Source: Myxococcales bacterium (GTDB taxonomy: Bacteria; Myxococcota_A; Polyangia; Polyangiales; Houyiibacteriaceae). Taken from it: 5,649 nt of DNA. A program made the translations under genes and the position numbers. The number at the start of each line of letters is the position of its first letter. Within the stretch, counting starts at the first letter, position 1. Under the pieces are notes generated by a model. That model was not told where the DNA came from, did not search any database, and saw nothing but the letters and a program-made list of their open reading frames with translations. Below, in pieces: positions 1 through 5,649 of the stretch. The stretch covers positions 1 through 5,649 of the forward strand of contig JABDJF010000200.1 in assembly GCA_013002645.1 (NCBI GenBank), written 5' to 3'.

Positions 1-2
1 CC

Positions 3-410
3 GACCGGGCCACGACGCTCCAGAATATCCGTGCGCAGGCTGCGGAGTCGCCAGCCGCGCCCGAGCCCAGAGCTCCGGAGGCGCGCTTCTCGAAGCCAAA
101 GTCCAACCGGCCCACCCCCCGGAGAGAAACCCCGAACGCCGGGTCGTCTTCGAATCGCCGTGCGCCCCCGCCTATTTCGGCGCGCTCGAAGGGGCCGGGA
201 GACGCGCGGATGCGCCAAATCTACGAAAGCTACGTCGAGGCAAAGAGGGGCAACAACGAGCGCACCGACAGGATCGACTACGAGACCGTCGCGAAGAGCC
301 TCAAGAAGATGATTCCAAAGCTCGACCGCAAGCACAAAGGCAAACGCATCGACTTCAAGGTCGTCGTCAAGGACGGCAAGGTCGGCATCAAGCCGGTCGT
401 GAAGAAGTAG
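3..410 (+). CDS. C-terminal part of a protein with an MXAN_5187-type C-terminal domain (5' end off window)
   Basis: The reading frame is open from the window edge to the TAG at 408-410, so 135 residues of a longer protein are visible and the start lies off window. The first 69 visible residues are a low-complexity linker rich in Pro, Ala, Arg and Ser, probably disordered. The last 66 residues form a compact basic domain starting at MRQIYESYVEAKR and ending in a Lys-rich tail, with a DFKVVVKDGK strand-turn-strand pattern near the end. From memory this matches the small C-terminal domain named after Myxococcus xanthus MXAN_5187, which usually sits at the end of longer proteins behind a Pro-rich linker; its function is not known to me. 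The ATG at 210, with GGGAG eight bases upstream, could start a separate 66-residue protein. I prefer the partial long gene because the frame upstream has no stop, is GC-rich at third positions and reads like a linker. The 3' end overlaps convergent hflX by 23 bases. Confidence 0.72.
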   Translation, partial: DRATTLQNIRAQAAESPAAPEPRAPEARFSKPKSNRPTPRRETPNAGSSSNRRAPPPISARSKGPGDARMRQIYESYVEAKRGNNERTDRIDYETVAKSLKKMIPKLDRKHKGKRIDFKVVVKDGKVGIKPVVKK

Positions 411-2058
411 GCCCGTCCGCTTGCAGCATGGGGTGCGAGACCTCGAGGCGACTTTCAATTGCCTCTTCGAGCACGCCGAGGGTGCTGCGGTTCAGCGCGC
501 TGACCGGAACTCCACGATCACCGAGGGTTGCGTAGGGCATATCCAGCTTGTCGCACTTGTTGAAGACGAGGATGCGCGGGACTCGTTCGAGCCCGAGGTC
601 GACCAGGAGCTTTTCGGTGGTCTCCACGTGCTCGCTTCGGCAGGGGTCCGATGCGTCGATCACGTGCAGCAAGAGGTCCGCGTCTTGCGTCTCGTCGAAC
701 GTAGCTCGGAACGCGGCAAACAAATCCTTGGGCAAGTCACGGATGAAACCGACGGTGTCGGTGATGATCACGTCGCGTCCCGAGCGAAGCCGGGTCGTGC
801 GCGAGCGCGTATCGAGCGTGGCGAATAGCTTGTCCTCTGCGATCACGTCGCTTCCTGTCAGCGCGTTGAGGAGGGTGCTCTTGCCCGCATTCGTGTAGCC
901 GACGATCGCGACGGTCGGGGTCCCGCTCTTCTTCCGTCGCGCCCGCCGCTGCTCTCGCTGCTTTCCAAGCTGCTTGAGCTGTGCTTGGAGGCGCGTGATA
1001 CGCTCCCGTGCCCGGCGCCGACCAACTTCGAGCTTCGTCTCGCCCGGCCCGCGGCCGCCGATCCCGCCGGTCAGTCGCGATAGAGCGTCGTCACGTTGCC
1101 CGAGGCGGGGCAGAAGGTACTTCATCTGCGCGAGCTCGACCTGCAGTTTGCCGTCGCTGCTTTCGGCGTGCTGGGCGAAAATGTCGAGGATCAGCTGCGT
1201 GCGATCCACGACCTTCAGGTCGGTCATTCGCGCGATGTTGTTGGCCTGCGCAGGCCGGAGGTCGCGGTCGAAGATCAGCGTCTCCGCATCGAGCTGCATC
1301 GCCCTGATCACTACGTCTTCCAGCTTTCCGCGGCCGAGGGCATAGCGAGGGTCCACCCGGTCACGTACTTGCAGCACACGATCCGCGACCTCGACGCCCG
1401 CGGTGCGAGCGAGCTCCTCGAGCTCTCGAAGTGAATCCTCTGCCTGTCCGGCGCTTCGCTTGTCGCAAACGTGGACGAGGATGGCGCGACCATCTTTGGC
1501 AGCAACTCCACGTACCCGCGCGGCTCGGGCAAACTCTTGCTCGAGCGTTGCGATGATCTCTGCGGGGTTGTCCCGAGCCTTTGCATAGGGAATGGGTCCG
1601 AAGGTTCGAAACGGCGGCTCGTTGTTGTCGTCGACGACTGGGAAGTTGTGACCGTAGTACAGGCAGAGCGCCCGCTCCTCCCCGGGGGCCAAGCAGATCG
1701 CGACCACCATGTCGAGGTGGAGCCGCGTGAGGTCCACCAAATCGTCCCGGCTCAGCGGCTCGTTGCGCAAGTGCGTGTGAATCAGCCGCTGGCCCCGCAG
1801 CCTCCCGGCACCGGCGCGCATACGACCCAGGTCGGGCAACATGAGCTTGGATGCATCTCCTACGATGACGTGATGCACCGCGCCGCGGCGGTCGATGAGC
1901 ACCCCAACTTGCCTCCCCGTCGCATGTGAGACGCCGACGAGCGCACGGGTCAACTCCGGTGTCGTCAGTCGATCGAGCGGGACCTTGCGCCGGTAGATCC
2001 GCTGCAATGCCTTGGTCTCCGAAGGACTCAGGCCACTGGTGTCGCCGTAAATCTCCAA
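388..2058 (-). CDS. hflX: HflX, ribosome-associated GTPase, long form with N-terminal extension
   Basis: HflX is a cytoplasmic TRAFAC GTPase that binds the 50S subunit and splits stalled or stressed 70S ribosomes. This protein has 556 residues. Residues 1-190 are an extension absent from E. coli HflX. The HflX domain follows, with YALGRGKLEDV at 239-249, LQVELAQ at 305-311 and the glycine-rich GGIGGRGPGETKLE at 331-344, then a basic coiled-coil-like helix near 345-378. The G domain is intact: P-loop GYTNAGKST 387-395, switch I FATLDT 412-417, DTVGF 434-438, NKCD 500-503 and SAL 520-522. The protein ends about 35 residues after G5, so it lacks the C-terminal domain of the 426-residue E. coli protein. 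The start is TTG: no ATG occurs in frame before the nagZ stop at 2113, GAGG lies five bases upstream, and the protein then opens with a YGDTSGLSPSE-like N terminus I recall for long HflX proteins. The gene lies 54 bases after nagZ, probably cotranscribed. Identity is very secure. Confidence 0.97.
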   Translation of the reverse strand: MEIYGDTSGLSPSETKALQRIYRRKVPLDRLTTPELTRALVGVSHATGRQVGVLIDRRGAVHHVIVGDASKLMLPDLGRMRAGAGRLRGQRLIHTHLRNEPLSRDDLVDLTRLHLDMVVAICLAPGEERALCLYYGHNFPVVDDNNEPPFRTFGPIPYAKARDNPAEIIATLEQEFARAARVRGVAAKDGRAILVHVCDKRSAGQAEDSLRELEELARTAGVEVADRVLQVRDRVDPRYALGRGKLEDVVIRAMQLDAETLIFDRDLRPAQANNIARMTDLKVVDRTQLILDIFAQHAESSDGKLQVELAQMKYLLPRLGQRDDALSRLTGGIGGRGPGETKLEVGRRRARERITRLQAQLKQLGKQREQRRARRKKSGTPTVAIVGYTNAGKSTLLNALTGSDVIAEDKLFATLDTRSRTTRLRSGRDVIITDTVGFIRDLPKDLFAAFRATFDETQDADLLLHVIDASDPCRSEHVETTEKLLVDLGLERVPRILVFNKCDKLDMPYATLGDRGVPVSALNRSTLGVLEEAIESRLEVSHPMLQADGPTSSRPA

Positions 2059-2112
2059 CGAAGCCTCAGCTCGCCAGGCCGGCAGGTGCGCTTGATATGA
2101 GATGCGGTGAGG
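2059..2112 (-). other. nagZ-hflX intergenic spacer
   Basis: These 54 bases lie between the nagZ TGA and the hflX TTG on the same strand. They hold the hflX Shine-Dalgarno but no hairpin followed by a T run, so I see no intrinsic terminator, and readthrough from nagZ into hflX is likely. The hflX frame stays open across the whole spacer, back to the nagZ stop, because both genes use the same reading frame. Confidence 0.6.
2064..2067 (-). promoter_or_regulatory. Shine-Dalgarno GAGG for the TTG start of hflX
   Basis: On the minus strand the sequence reads CTGAGGCTTCG and then the TTG start codon. GAGG is therefore five bases from the start, slightly tight but usable. It matters because no ATG or GTG is available in frame between the nagZ stop and this codon, so this site decides the hflX start. 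Confidence 0.55.
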
Positions 2113-3183
2113 TCATGCGAGTCGCTGAAGTCGCGCCGTCACGGAACGCGCGTCGGCGCTGTCTAGCGCGATTTCGACCGGGATGGCAGGGGGCAGCTCG
2201 AGGACCCCTCGGCGAAGCGCATTGGCGCGCGTGCAGGCTTCGGCGAGCCGAGCTCGAAACGGCTCGCTCCGGTCGGCCTCGCCTGCGACCGCCTGCCGGA
2301 GCCGGGCCGCGGCGTCCAGGTCCGAACAAACCAGGAGAAGGTCGCATCCGGCTTCGATCGCGAGCACCCCGGCCTCTTCGATCGAATAGCGGTCGGTGAT
2401 CGCTTTCATCTCGAGGTCGTCTGAAAACACAGCCCCCTCGAATCCAATATCGTTGCGAAGGAGCCCAGCGATCGCGTGCCTCGACAATGTGGCAGGAACC
2501 TCGGGGTCGACGGCTTCGAATACGACGTGTGCGGTCATCAGAGAGGGCAATCGTCCGACCGCTGCGCGGAAGGGCCGAAGCTCGACCGCTTCGAGGCGGC
2601 CACGGCCGTGGCGAAGCGTTGGAAGCGCGAGGTGGCTATCGAGATCGGTGTCGCCATGACCCGGGAAATGTTTGCCGCAGGACAAGACCCCTCCAGCGTG
2701 AAGACCGTCCGCGAAGGCCAGTGCATGCTCGATCACGCCGCCAGCTGTGTGTCCGAACGCGCGATCGCCAATGACGGGGTTGTCAGGGTTGGTGTCGACG
2801 TCGAGCACCGGTGCAAAATCCAGGTTGACCCCAATTGCGCGCAGCTGTCTTCCGAGTACCCGTGCTGCCTCGCGCGTAAGCCCAGCATCGGCGGCTTCAG
2901 ACAGCGTTTGCATCGCCGGAAGTCGAATGACGGGCTCGCCGAAACGGGCGACCCGACCACCCTCCTGATCCACGCAAACCAGAAGCGGACGCGCAGGATC
3001 GGTTCCCTCTAGGCAAGAGGCGATCAGTGCCGCGGCCTGATGCAAATCATCGATGTTTCGCTTGAAGAGGATCAATCCCGCTACGGCTTCATCGCGCAAC
3101 CAAGCGCGAATCTGGGGCGGAGCTTCGCTGCCCGCGAATCCGCAGACAATCACGTTGCCCGCCATTCGTTCCAACTCGTTCAT
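2113..3183 (-). CDS. nagZ: NagZ, beta-N-acetylhexosaminidase (GH3), peptidoglycan recycling
   Basis: NagZ removes N-acetylglucosamine from GlcNAc-1,6-anhydroMurNAc and its peptides in the cytoplasm during cell-wall recycling; in many bacteria its product influences AmpC beta-lactamase induction. The predicted protein has 356 residues, close to the 341 of E. coli NagZ, and is a single TIM-barrel GH3 domain. The motifs occur in order: GLILFKRN near 37-44, DQEGGRV 72-78, KHFPGHGDT 171-179, the DSH catalytic dyad (Asp182, His184) and FSDDLEMK 253-260, whose first Asp (Asp255) is the expected nucleophile. No signal peptide is visible, consistent with a cytoplasmic enzyme. I chose the ATG at 3183 (MNELERMAGN) because family proteins begin just before the VxxxGFxG strand. 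The frame stays open up to 3366, but that part runs antisense to pcnB and does not resemble the family. Other candidate starts are 3204 and 3165. None has a strong Shine-Dalgarno. The gene is probably the first of a nagZ-hflX operon. Confidence 0.93.
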   Translation of the reverse strand: MNELERMAGNVIVCGFAGSEAPPQIRAWLRDEAVAGLILFKRNIDDLHQAAALIASCLEGTDPARPLLVCVDQEGGRVARFGEPVIRLPAMQTLSEAADAGLTREAARVLGRQLRAIGVNLDFAPVLDVDTNPDNPVIGDRAFGHTAGGVIEHALAFADGLHAGGVLSCGKHFPGHGDTDLDSHLALPTLRHGRGRLEAVELRPFRAAVGRLPSLMTAHVVFEAVDPEVPATLSRHAIAGLLRNDIGFEGAVFSDDLEMKAITDRYSIEEAGVLAIEAGCDLLLVCSDLDAAARLRQAVAGEADRSEPFRARLAEACTRANALRRGVLELPPAIPVEIALDSADARSVTARLQRLA

Positions 3184-3283
3184 TTTGTTGGGAGACCGTA
3201 GCATTGGTCTTAGATTGCCGTCAGGGTGGGTTGTTGCTACAAGACGGTTACTGCTTCTTGCCCCACATGGGCATTGGAAACCG
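3184..3283. promoter_or_regulatory. Divergent nagZ / pcnB intergenic region, presumed promoters
   Basis: This 100-base gap separates the 5' ends of nagZ (leftward) and pcnB (rightward), so promoters for both units should lie here or just inside the flanking genes. It is visibly richer in A and T than the coding sequence around it. I could not pick a convincing -35/-10 pair: TTGTTG occurs at 3185-3190 and again at 3231-3236 on the plus strand, and TCTAAG at about 3207-3212 on the minus strand is a 4-of-6 match to TATAAT, but none has a good partner at 16-18 bases. I saw no clear operator palindrome. Confidence 0.5.
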
Positions 3284-4639
3284 ATGACCCGAGTTATAGA
3301 TTCTGACTTCGGTCGACGAGACGACGCCGCTCGAGGCGCCCTCGATGATGAGCCGCCCGAGCCCATCGTCTACGCCCACGCGATTCCGCGTCGGCTCGTT
3401 GACCAAGATGCTGCGAAGGTGATTCGCCGCCTCAACCGACATGGACATACAGCCTATCTCGTTGGCGGCGGTGTGCGCGACCTGATGCTTGGCCGGAAGC
3501 CAAAGGACTTCGATCTTGCCACCAGCGCCCGTCCATACGAAGTCCGCGACCTGTTCCGCAACTGCCGCGTCATCGGACGTCGATTCCGCTTGGCGCACGT
3601 TTTGTTCTCCGGCGGCAAGATCATCGAGGTTGCCACCTTCCGGCGCGATCCTTCGCAGCACTACGAGGTCATCAAACCGAAATTCGCGAAAAAGATTCCG
3701 CTCTGCGCAGGGCCGGATCCGGTACGCCTGATTCCCTCGCGGCAATCGATCACCGAAGCCGAAGATACCGACCTTCTCATCACCAACGATAACGTCTTCG
3801 GCGAACCGCACGAAGACTCGATTCGGCGTGACTTCACCATCAACGGTCTCTTCTACGACGTCGAACGCGGCGAGGTCATCGATTTCGTGGGTGGCGTCGC
3901 AGATCTCGAAGAGCATCTGCTCCGTACGATTGGGGACCCAAACGTTCGCTTTCGGGAAGACCCGGTTCGGATCCTTCGCGCGATCAAGTTCAGCGCGCGC
4001 CTCGACATGGGACTCGATCCGGATGTCTACGACGCGATGGTCCGGCAGCGGAGCGAGCTCAGGCGTGCGGCTGCACCTCGCGTACTCGAGGAGATTCTTC
4101 GTTTCCTGCGCGGTGGCGCCGCCCATCGGTCGGTGTTCCTCGCCTGGGACGTCGGCGTGTTGAGCGAGATCCTGCCTGAGCTGGCGTCCTTCTTGGACGA
4201 CGAGCTCGAAGGCGCGTCGCTGACCTTCGGCCGCTTGAAGGCGGTGGACGCCTTGGCTGCCGAGGACCGGCTCCCTGGCGATGCCGTATTGCTCGCCGCC
4301 CTCTTGCTGGGGCCGGTCGACGAGGCGCTCGAGGGCGTATCCGATGTCCCCGTCGCCTACGAGGAGTTCGTACGGGAGCTTTCGTTGCGGCTGTCCCTGC
4401 CGCGCCGCCTCAAAGACCGTATTCGCCTGCTCATCATGGCACAGCGCCGTCTACGAACGGGGCGCATTCAATCGATTGCGCGACGCGAGTACTTTGCCGA
4501 TGCAGCGACCCTCTTTGCGCTCGATCGCATGGCGCGTGGCGAGGATCTCCCTTCGTGGGCCAACGAGCCCACCGACGCAGTTTACGATGCGGAGCCGCGT
4601 TCTCGACGTAGGCGCCGCCGCCGCCGACCCCGCAACTAG
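3284..4639 (+). CDS. pcnB: PcnB, poly(A) polymerase I (class II nucleotidyltransferase)
   Basis: PcnB adds 3' poly(A) tails to RNAs and so marks them for exonucleolytic decay. The predicted protein has 451 residues (E. coli PcnB is about 465). In order it shows LVGGG 59-63, the catalytic DFD (Asp75, Asp77), VIGRRFRLAHV 96-106, RRDFTINGL 181-189 and EDPVRILRA 225-233, then a helical RNA-binding region and a C-terminal run of eight arginines (441-448), like the basic tail of E. coli PcnB. The 96-106 stretch fits the published signature that separates bacterial poly(A) polymerases from CCA-adding enzymes, so I prefer PcnB over a tRNA nucleotidyltransferase. A loop of about 40 residues (124-163) is longer than I recall in E. 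coli. I chose the ATG at 3284, preceded closely by GGAAA; an in-frame ATG at 3053 would add 77 residues lying antisense to nagZ, which do not look like the family. The stop codon overlaps that of the convergent downstream gene. Confidence 0.92.
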   Translation: MTRVIDSDFGRRDDAARGALDDEPPEPIVYAHAIPRRLVDQDAAKVIRRLNRHGHTAYLVGGGVRDLMLGRKPKDFDLATSARPYEVRDLFRNCRVIGRRFRLAHVLFSGGKIIEVATFRRDPSQHYEVIKPKFAKKIPLCAGPDPVRLIPSRQSITEAEDTDLLITNDNVFGEPHEDSIRRDFTINGLFYDVERGEVIDFVGGVADLEEHLLRTIGDPNVRFREDPVRILRAIKFSARLDMGLDPDVYDAMVRQRSELRRAAAPRVLEEILRFLRGGAAHRSVFLAWDVGVLSEILPELASFLDDELEGASLTFGRLKAVDALAAEDRLPGDAVLLAALLLGPVDEALEGVSDVPVAYEEFVRELSLRLSLPRRLKDRIRLLIMAQRRLRTGRIQSIARREYFADAATLFALDRMARGEDLPSWANEPTDAVYDAEPRSRRRRRRRRPRN

Positions 4640-5649
4640 GGAGCGCTACGATCGATCACCAGCTCGAACGCTCGTTCGCTGACGTCGGGTTCGTCGGCGT
4701 CGGGCAAGCCGTCCCCCAAGTTGGTCACCACGAACAGGAGCCTCCGCGTCGCTTCGTCGAGCTCGATCGGCAGGTACGCCCGCGGGGTCGTGCCGCTGTG
4801 CGGTGCAGCGATGCGCCGGATCTCGCGGCCGCGGCCGTCGAGCTGAACCGCGACGAAGGACCAGCGGACACCGTATTCGCCCTGCAGCCACGCGCGAATG
4901 CGCCGGTGTTTGCCCCAGGTGCTCGCGTCCATGGTCAAATAGGCGCTGCCGAACGTCGCCAGCGGCTGCGATGCCACCACTCGCGTCGGCAGGCGCTTCA
5001 TTTCTCTCGATATCGGCACCGTCGCGTCGCGGTCGAGAGATGCGACCAGAGCGTCGACCCGATCGTCACGCCCGACGAACCACCGCAGGACAGCCAGCTC
5101 CTCGATGTTGTCGACCAAGCGATCTCCGCTGCGACCGATCGCGGTTTCGATGGCGGACCAAAGATCCGGGTCCGCCCGGAGGCCTACGCCCTCCCAGGTG
5201 CGTTGGCTTGCGAGCCCCCACACGTCACGCACGAACTGCCCGGGACCGGCGTCGTGACGCGCCGAGAGATACGAAAGGAGAAGCGCTCCACCAGCCCCAT
5301 CACCCGCCGCGCCGGCGACCCAAGAACGATAGGGCTGCGCCTGTTGCCGGGGCAGGGCGTGATCGCAGCCGAACTCCCCCGTCAGCTCCCAGGTGAGCCA
5401 GGCCGCGGTCGCGCGCCGCCATGTGCGCGCCTCCGCGGGGTCGATACTCATCAAGAGCGCCTCCACATAGGCGGCTGTAACGCAGGCGTCGAGCTTGCCG
5501 TCCGGCGTTGCAGGGCTGATGACGGCAAAGGTCGAAGCACGGTCGAGGTAGGACCAGATCGCCATGCCATCGGAGTACGCGCCTGGGGGAAGGGCGCCGC
5601 TGAGATAGAGATCTAGCTCCGGCCCTCCCCCGAGGGCTCCGTCCGAGAT
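4636..5649 (-). CDS. Hypothetical protein, possibly an inactive metalloprotease-like fold (5' end off window)
   Basis: The frame is open from the right edge to the TAG at 4638-4636, giving 337 visible residues; the start is off window and the ATG at 5565 is probably internal, because the frame upstream continues with a plausible PELDLYLSGALPPGAYSDG stretch. Visible features, numbered from the edge: a helical segment with DACVTAAYVEALL (54-66), then WRRATAAWLTWELTGEFGC (77-95), a helix at about 120-145 with FVRDVW, and a probable beta-rich C-terminal domain from about residue 225, including WSFVAVQLDGRGREIRR and LLFVVTNL. Only two cysteines are visible (56 and 95); a disulfide in an exported protein is possible. 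The order of elements recalls myxobacterial MXAN_6640-type putative metalloproteases, but there is no HExxH and the expected ligands are missing. That resemblance is from memory and weak, so I assign no function. The neighbour is convergent pcnB, which gives no functional hint. Confidence 0.75.
   Translation of the reverse strand: MSDGALGGGPELDLYLSGALPPGAYSDGMAIWSYLDRASTFAVISPATPDGKLDACVTAAYVEALLMSIDPAEARTWRRATAAWLTWELTGEFGCDHALPRQQAQPYRSWVAGAAGDGAGGALLLSYLSARHDAGPGQFVRDVWGLASQRTWEGVGLRADPDLWSAIETAIGRSGDRLVDNIEELAVLRWFVGRDDRVDALVASLDRDATVPISREMKRLPTRVVASQPLATFGSAYLTMDASTWGKHRRIRAWLQGEYGVRWSFVAVQLDGRGREIRRIAAPHSGTTPRAYLPIELDEATRRLLFVVTNLGDGLPDADEPDVSERAFELVIDRSAP

Noticed and set aside
411..440. 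Terminator downstream of the left-edge gene
   Set aside because: No GC-rich hairpin followed by a T run is visible there; the sequence is hflX coding region.
2476..3012. 178-codon plus-strand frame, and others at 421-828 and 1471-1929
   Set aside because: These are antisense shadows of nagZ and hflX, with no recognisable domain.
3053..3283. 5' extension of pcnB to the ATG at 3053
   Set aside because: The added 77 residues overlap the nagZ coding region and do not look like PcnB; the family N terminus fits the ATG at 3284.
3184..3366. 5' extension of nagZ to 3366
   Set aside because: The extra 61 residues run antisense to the start of pcnB, are Ser/Arg-rich and do not resemble the NagZ N terminus.
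3248..4126. 292-codon open frame on the minus strand inside pcnB
   Set aside because: It is antisense to a gene with unmistakable nucleotidyltransferase motifs, and its translation shows no family features.
4604..4631. CGC/GCC triplet-rich tract as a possible microsatellite
   Set aside because: It encodes the Arg-rich PcnB tail, which is expected for the family, and it includes mixed Arg codons (cga, cgt, agg, cgc), so it is not a clean repeat.
4798..5616. 272-codon open frame on the plus strand
   Set aside because: It lies antisense to the right-edge hypothetical gene, whose frame is open to the window edge and gives a better protein composition. Long antisense frames are expected in GC-rich DNA with strong third-position bias.

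Overview
This GC-rich window looks like ordinary chromosome from a deltaproteobacterium in the broad sense, most likely Myxococcota or a relative. The evidence is the long-form HflX, a C-terminal domain that resembles the one named after Myxococcus xanthus MXAN_5187, the third-position GC bias, and a hypothetical protein that recalls myxobacterial putative metalloproteases. The taxonomic call is inference from recalled family features; no search was run. I see no transposase, phage gene, CRISPR array, tRNA, rRNA or direct-repeat structure.

Layout, left to right. A rightward gene is cut by the left edge (3..410). It has a disordered Pro/Ala/Arg/Ser-rich linker followed by a small basic C-terminal domain. 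It meets hflX tail to tail with a 23-base overlap. hflX (2058..388, leftward) encodes a ribosome-splitting GTPase with an extra N-terminal domain of about 190 residues. Upstream of it, 54 bases away and on the same strand, is nagZ (3183..2113), a family 3 glycoside hydrolase of peptidoglycan recycling. The two probably form a nagZ-hflX transcription unit. A 100-base divergent intergenic region (3184..3283) separates nagZ from rightward pcnB (3284..4639), a poly(A) polymerase I type nucleotidyltransferase. pcnB meets a leftward hypothetical gene (5649..4636, cut by the right edge), and both stop codons lie in one CTAG tetranucleotide.

Taken together, the recognised genes are housekeeping and stress functions: RNA 3'-end polyadenylation (PcnB), rescue of stalled or stressed ribosomes (HflX) and muropeptide turnover (NagZ). 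They share no obvious pathway. The arrangement is compact: there are only two intergenic gaps, and both convergent gene pairs overlap, leaving no room for a terminator between coding regions.

I found no convincing new multi-gene system. The points most worth a second look are a JAMM/RadC-like His-x-His...Ser-x-x-Asp signature in the HflX N-terminal extension, a loop insertion in PcnB, and a hypothetical protein that may be a metalloprotease-like fold without its zinc ligands.
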